Below, piece by piece: positions 62,161 through 64,000 of a DNA stretch of 64,000 nucleotides; the first letter of the stretch is position 1, and each line of letters opens with the position of its first letter. Source of the DNA: an uncultured bacterium (GTDB lineage Bacteria; Acidobacteriota; Thermoanaerobaculia; Thermoanaerobaculales; Thermoanaerobaculaceae); NCBI GenBank assembly GCA_937924755.1, contig CALEVZ010000014.1, positions 84,333 to 148,332 of the forward strand, given 5' to 3'. The position numbers and the translations under genes were made by a program. The notes under the pieces were generated by a model, which did not search any database, was not told the DNA's origin, and saw nothing but the letters and a program-made list of their open reading frames with translations.

Positions 62161-62635
62161 ATGACTCGCGCCCACCGCACTCTCATCATGGCTCCCGCCA
62201 TCCTGGCAGCGATGGCCGTGGCCGGGCGGCTCCAGGCACAGACCGAGACTCCCCGCTGGCGACCCGTCGGCCCCTAGGGGGGCGGCGCCTCGGTGCTGGT
62301 CGCCGGCCCTCAACGCCAATCTTTTTTGGGCAGTTGCCGCCCCCACCGCTCACCCCCGCCGTAGCGACGACGGCGGGCAGACGTGGACGGGCCTCGGCCG
62401 CGGGCCGATGAAGGGAGCCATCTCTTTGTCGGTACCGTAGTAGCCAGCGAGGGTGGTGGCCAGAGCTGGCACTGCGTCGGCGCCAACGGCGCTGACCCAC
62501 CCTACGTGTGGGACCTGGCCGTTTCCTCCCCCCACGGCCGCTCCGCCGTGGCCACGTAGGACGGCGTCTTCGTGTTCGAGTACACCCCCTGCGACAACCG
62601 CCCCCTGCGGCGAGGTGGACCGACACGTCGCGGAG
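62161..62635 (+). pseudogene. Asp-box repeat exported protein, copy 3, mostly deleted
   Basis: ATG 62161 (GAGGAAG upstream) opens a signal (LIMAPAILAAMAVAGRLQA) and QTETPRWRPVGP, matching the copy 2 start QGEAPRWRPLGPWGG. TAG at 62275-62277 follows. After ~140 unrecognisable bases comes HVWDLAVSSPHGRSAVA then stop, DGVFVFEY and CDNRPLRR, the copy 2 C-terminus. The middle ~1.5 kb is gone. Tandem duplication followed by decay. Confidence 0.75.
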
Positions 62636-62662
62636 CCGACCGCCATTGTACACTCCCTCCCT

Positions 62663-63859
62663 GTGAGGCAGCACCTGCCCGAGGAGGTTCGGGAGCGGAC
62701 CCAGCGGCTCTTGGAAGAGCTGTGCGCCATCTCCTCCCCCAGCGGCGACGCTGCCGGCCTGCGGCGTGTCGCCCATCGCCTGCGGGAGGTGCTGGCGGCC
62801 CACGGCCTGGCGGCCGAGATCAGGACTGAGGCCAGCGAGAACGGCGATCTGCCCCTGCTGCTGGCTCGCGGTCCCCGGAGAGCGGCCCGAAGTCTTCTGC
62901 TCATCGGTCACATGGATACCGTCCTGCCGGCCCGATCACCCCAGCGGGAGGGCGACCACCTGGTGGCCACCGGCGCGCTGGACATGAAGGGCGGCCTGGC
63001 GGCCTTCGTCGGTGCCCTCGATCTGCTGCAGGCCCGCGGCGCCAGTTACCCCGCCGATCTGTTGCTGGCGGTGGTACCCGATGAGGAGGTGAGCGGCGCC
63101 ATCTCCGAGCGCACCATGCGGGAGCTGGGAGGCACCGCCCGCGCCGTGCTGGTGCTGGAGCCCGGCGAAGCCCGCGGCGAGGCGGAGACCCTGGTGGCCG
63201 GGCGGCGGGGGATGCGGGAGTGGCGCCTGGAGGTGCTTGGACGGGCCAGTCACGCGGGGCTGGCCTACTGGGACGGGCGCTCGGCGCTGGCCGCCGCCGC
63301 CCGTTTCAGTCTCGACGCCGCTGCCCTTTCTCGCCCGGGAGCGGGGCCGACGATCAACGTAGCGCGACTGGTGGCCGGTTCCGCCGACTTCGTGGGGCAG
63401 CTGCGGGATCGCGCCGAGCTGGTGGGCACCACCCGCCAGCTCAACGTGGTGCCCGACCGCGCCGTGGTGGAGGGCGAGTTGCGTTTTTTAACGCTCGCCG
63501 AGGGCGACGAGGTGCTCGCTCAGTTGCGCTCCATCGGCGATCGCGTCGCCGCCGAATTCGATGTCACCACCTCGTTTACCTCCGGTGAGGCGGTTTCTCC
63601 GGTGGACCCCCACGGCCCGGGGCGGGATCTGGCGGCGCGCGCGGTGTCGCTGGCGGCCGAACGCGGCTGGCGGCTGGAGGTCGAGGAAGACAGGGGTGGG
63701 ATCTCCTTCCCTAATTTCCTCCCATGCACCGTCTCGGTTCCCGTCCTGGACGGTCTCGGCCCGGTGGGAACAGGGATGCACACCCCAGAGGAGCGAGTCA
63801 GTCTGACTTCACTGTCCCGCCGCACCGTGCTCCTCGCCGATCTGCTCGCCACCCTCTAG
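62663..63859 (+). CDS. M20-family metallopeptidase (CPG2-like)
   Basis: 398 residues from GTG 62663; the upstream open frame is copy 3 debris, and the start is uncertain. Motifs: LLLIGHMDTVLPA (metal ligands His and Asp), VATGALDMKGGLAAFV, the catalytic Glu pair in VPDEEVSGA, dimerisation domain with ASHAGLAYWDGRSALAAAAR, and the last ligand His in GTGMHTPEERVSL. It hydrolyses an N-acyl or glutamyl amide bond; glutamate carboxypeptidase-like specificity is plausible but not shown. No signal peptide is visible with this start. Confidence 0.88.
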   Translation: MRQHLPEEVRERTQRLLEELCAISSPSGDAAGLRRVAHRLREVLAAHGLAAEIRTEASENGDLPLLLARGPRRAARSLLLIGHMDTVLPARSPQREGDHLVATGALDMKGGLAAFVGALDLLQARGASYPADLLLAVVPDEEVSGAISERTMRELGGTARAVLVLEPGEARGEAETLVAGRRGMREWRLEVLGRASHAGLAYWDGRSALAAAARFSLDAAALSRPGAGPTINVARLVAGSADFVGQLRDRAELVGTTRQLNVVPDRAVVEGELRFLTLAEGDEVLAQLRSIGDRVAAEFDVTTSFTSGEAVSPVDPHGPGRDLAARAVSLAAERGWRLEVEEDRGGISFPNFLPCTVSVPVLDGLGPVGTGMHTPEERVSLTSLSRRTVLLADLLATL

Positions 63860-64000
63860 CCCGCCTTTCTCACCGCCGGCGTCTTTGGGGTTGGGCGGGG
63901 TGATTTTTGGGGGGGGTGGAGGCGTGGTTGTGGGGTGCGTGCGCGGGTTGTTCCGGTCACCAGGTGCGGTCGGCCCACCCCGGAGAAGGGGTGGGCGCCT
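63860..64000. other. Sequence after the peptidase gene
   Basis: 141 bases of G-rich sequence running off the edge. GCCCACCCC (63972-63980) and GGGGTGGGC (63988-63996) could form a stem of a terminator, but any U-run lies outside the window. No gene seen. Confidence 0.3.

Overview
This is a high-GC window from a Gram-negative bacterium. Sec and Tat signal peptides, a TolC/RND tripartite pump and an alternative complex III respiratory module show the cell plan. Pyruvate:ferredoxin oxidoreductase sits alongside alternative complex III, a heme O synthase and histidine ammonia-lyase, so the metabolism looks flexible or microaerophilic. The combination would suit Acidobacteriota or a similar deep-branching phylum; that placement is inference, because no rRNA gene is present. 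Genes are tightly packed, with many ATGA/GTGA start-stop overlaps, and most -35/-10 pairs I could find lie very close to the start codon.

Region by region. 1-2.6 kb: the end of a membrane-fusion-protein gene, then a graveyard of IS fragments (an IS21 istA remnant and a fragment of a second transposon with a possible micro-inversion), a zinc-ribbon membrane protein and a truncated pqqD. 2.6-10.8 kb: MscS-type channel, CstA, QueE, heme O synthase CtaB, a DUF3179 protein and arginine deiminase. 11-17.2 kb: a CDF cation transporter behind a translationally coupled tolC-MFP-RND efflux operon. 17.4-28.4 kb: a large minus-strand arsenic island (arsR, acr3, universal stress protein, FmdB, YlbF, arsD, a new membrane protein, arsA, a Cys-Cys thioredoxin-fold protein, an exported FmdE, TauE), followed by a periplasmic thioredoxin whose promoter/operator is a near copy of the arsR promoter. 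Redox and helical proteins of unknown role follow.

28.5-29.8 kb: a cation/proton antiporter behind a clear fluoride riboswitch. 30-37.9 kb: alternative complex III (actABCDEF plus a small membrane subunit). 38-43.1 kb: a GreA-domain fusion protein, hutH and purA. 43.2-48.5 kb: tRNA-Glu and tRNA-Lys, then nifJ with a Rex-like box and a dihydroorotate-dehydrogenase-like gene, closed by a strong terminator. 48.5-51.5 kb: a cyclic 2,3-diphosphoglycerate-synthetase-like GTPase and guaA. 51.6-52.4 kb: a decayed nucleotidyltransferase and partner pair.

52.5-59.2 kb holds the most interesting block: six coupled genes encoding a DUF6599 protein, a Tat DUF362 protein, a NapH-NapG-like polyferredoxin fusion, a MEMO1-AMMECR1 fusion, a second Tat DUF362 protein and a radical SAM enzyme. 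This is an AmmeMemoRadiSam system. Here nearly every component carries an export signal or membrane anchor, which suggests that the whole pathway, including the radical SAM step, runs outside the cytoplasm with electrons delivered through the membrane polyferredoxin. 59.4-62.6 kb: three tandem copies of an exported Asp-box repeat protein in progressive stages of decay. 62.7-63.9 kb: an M20 peptidase.
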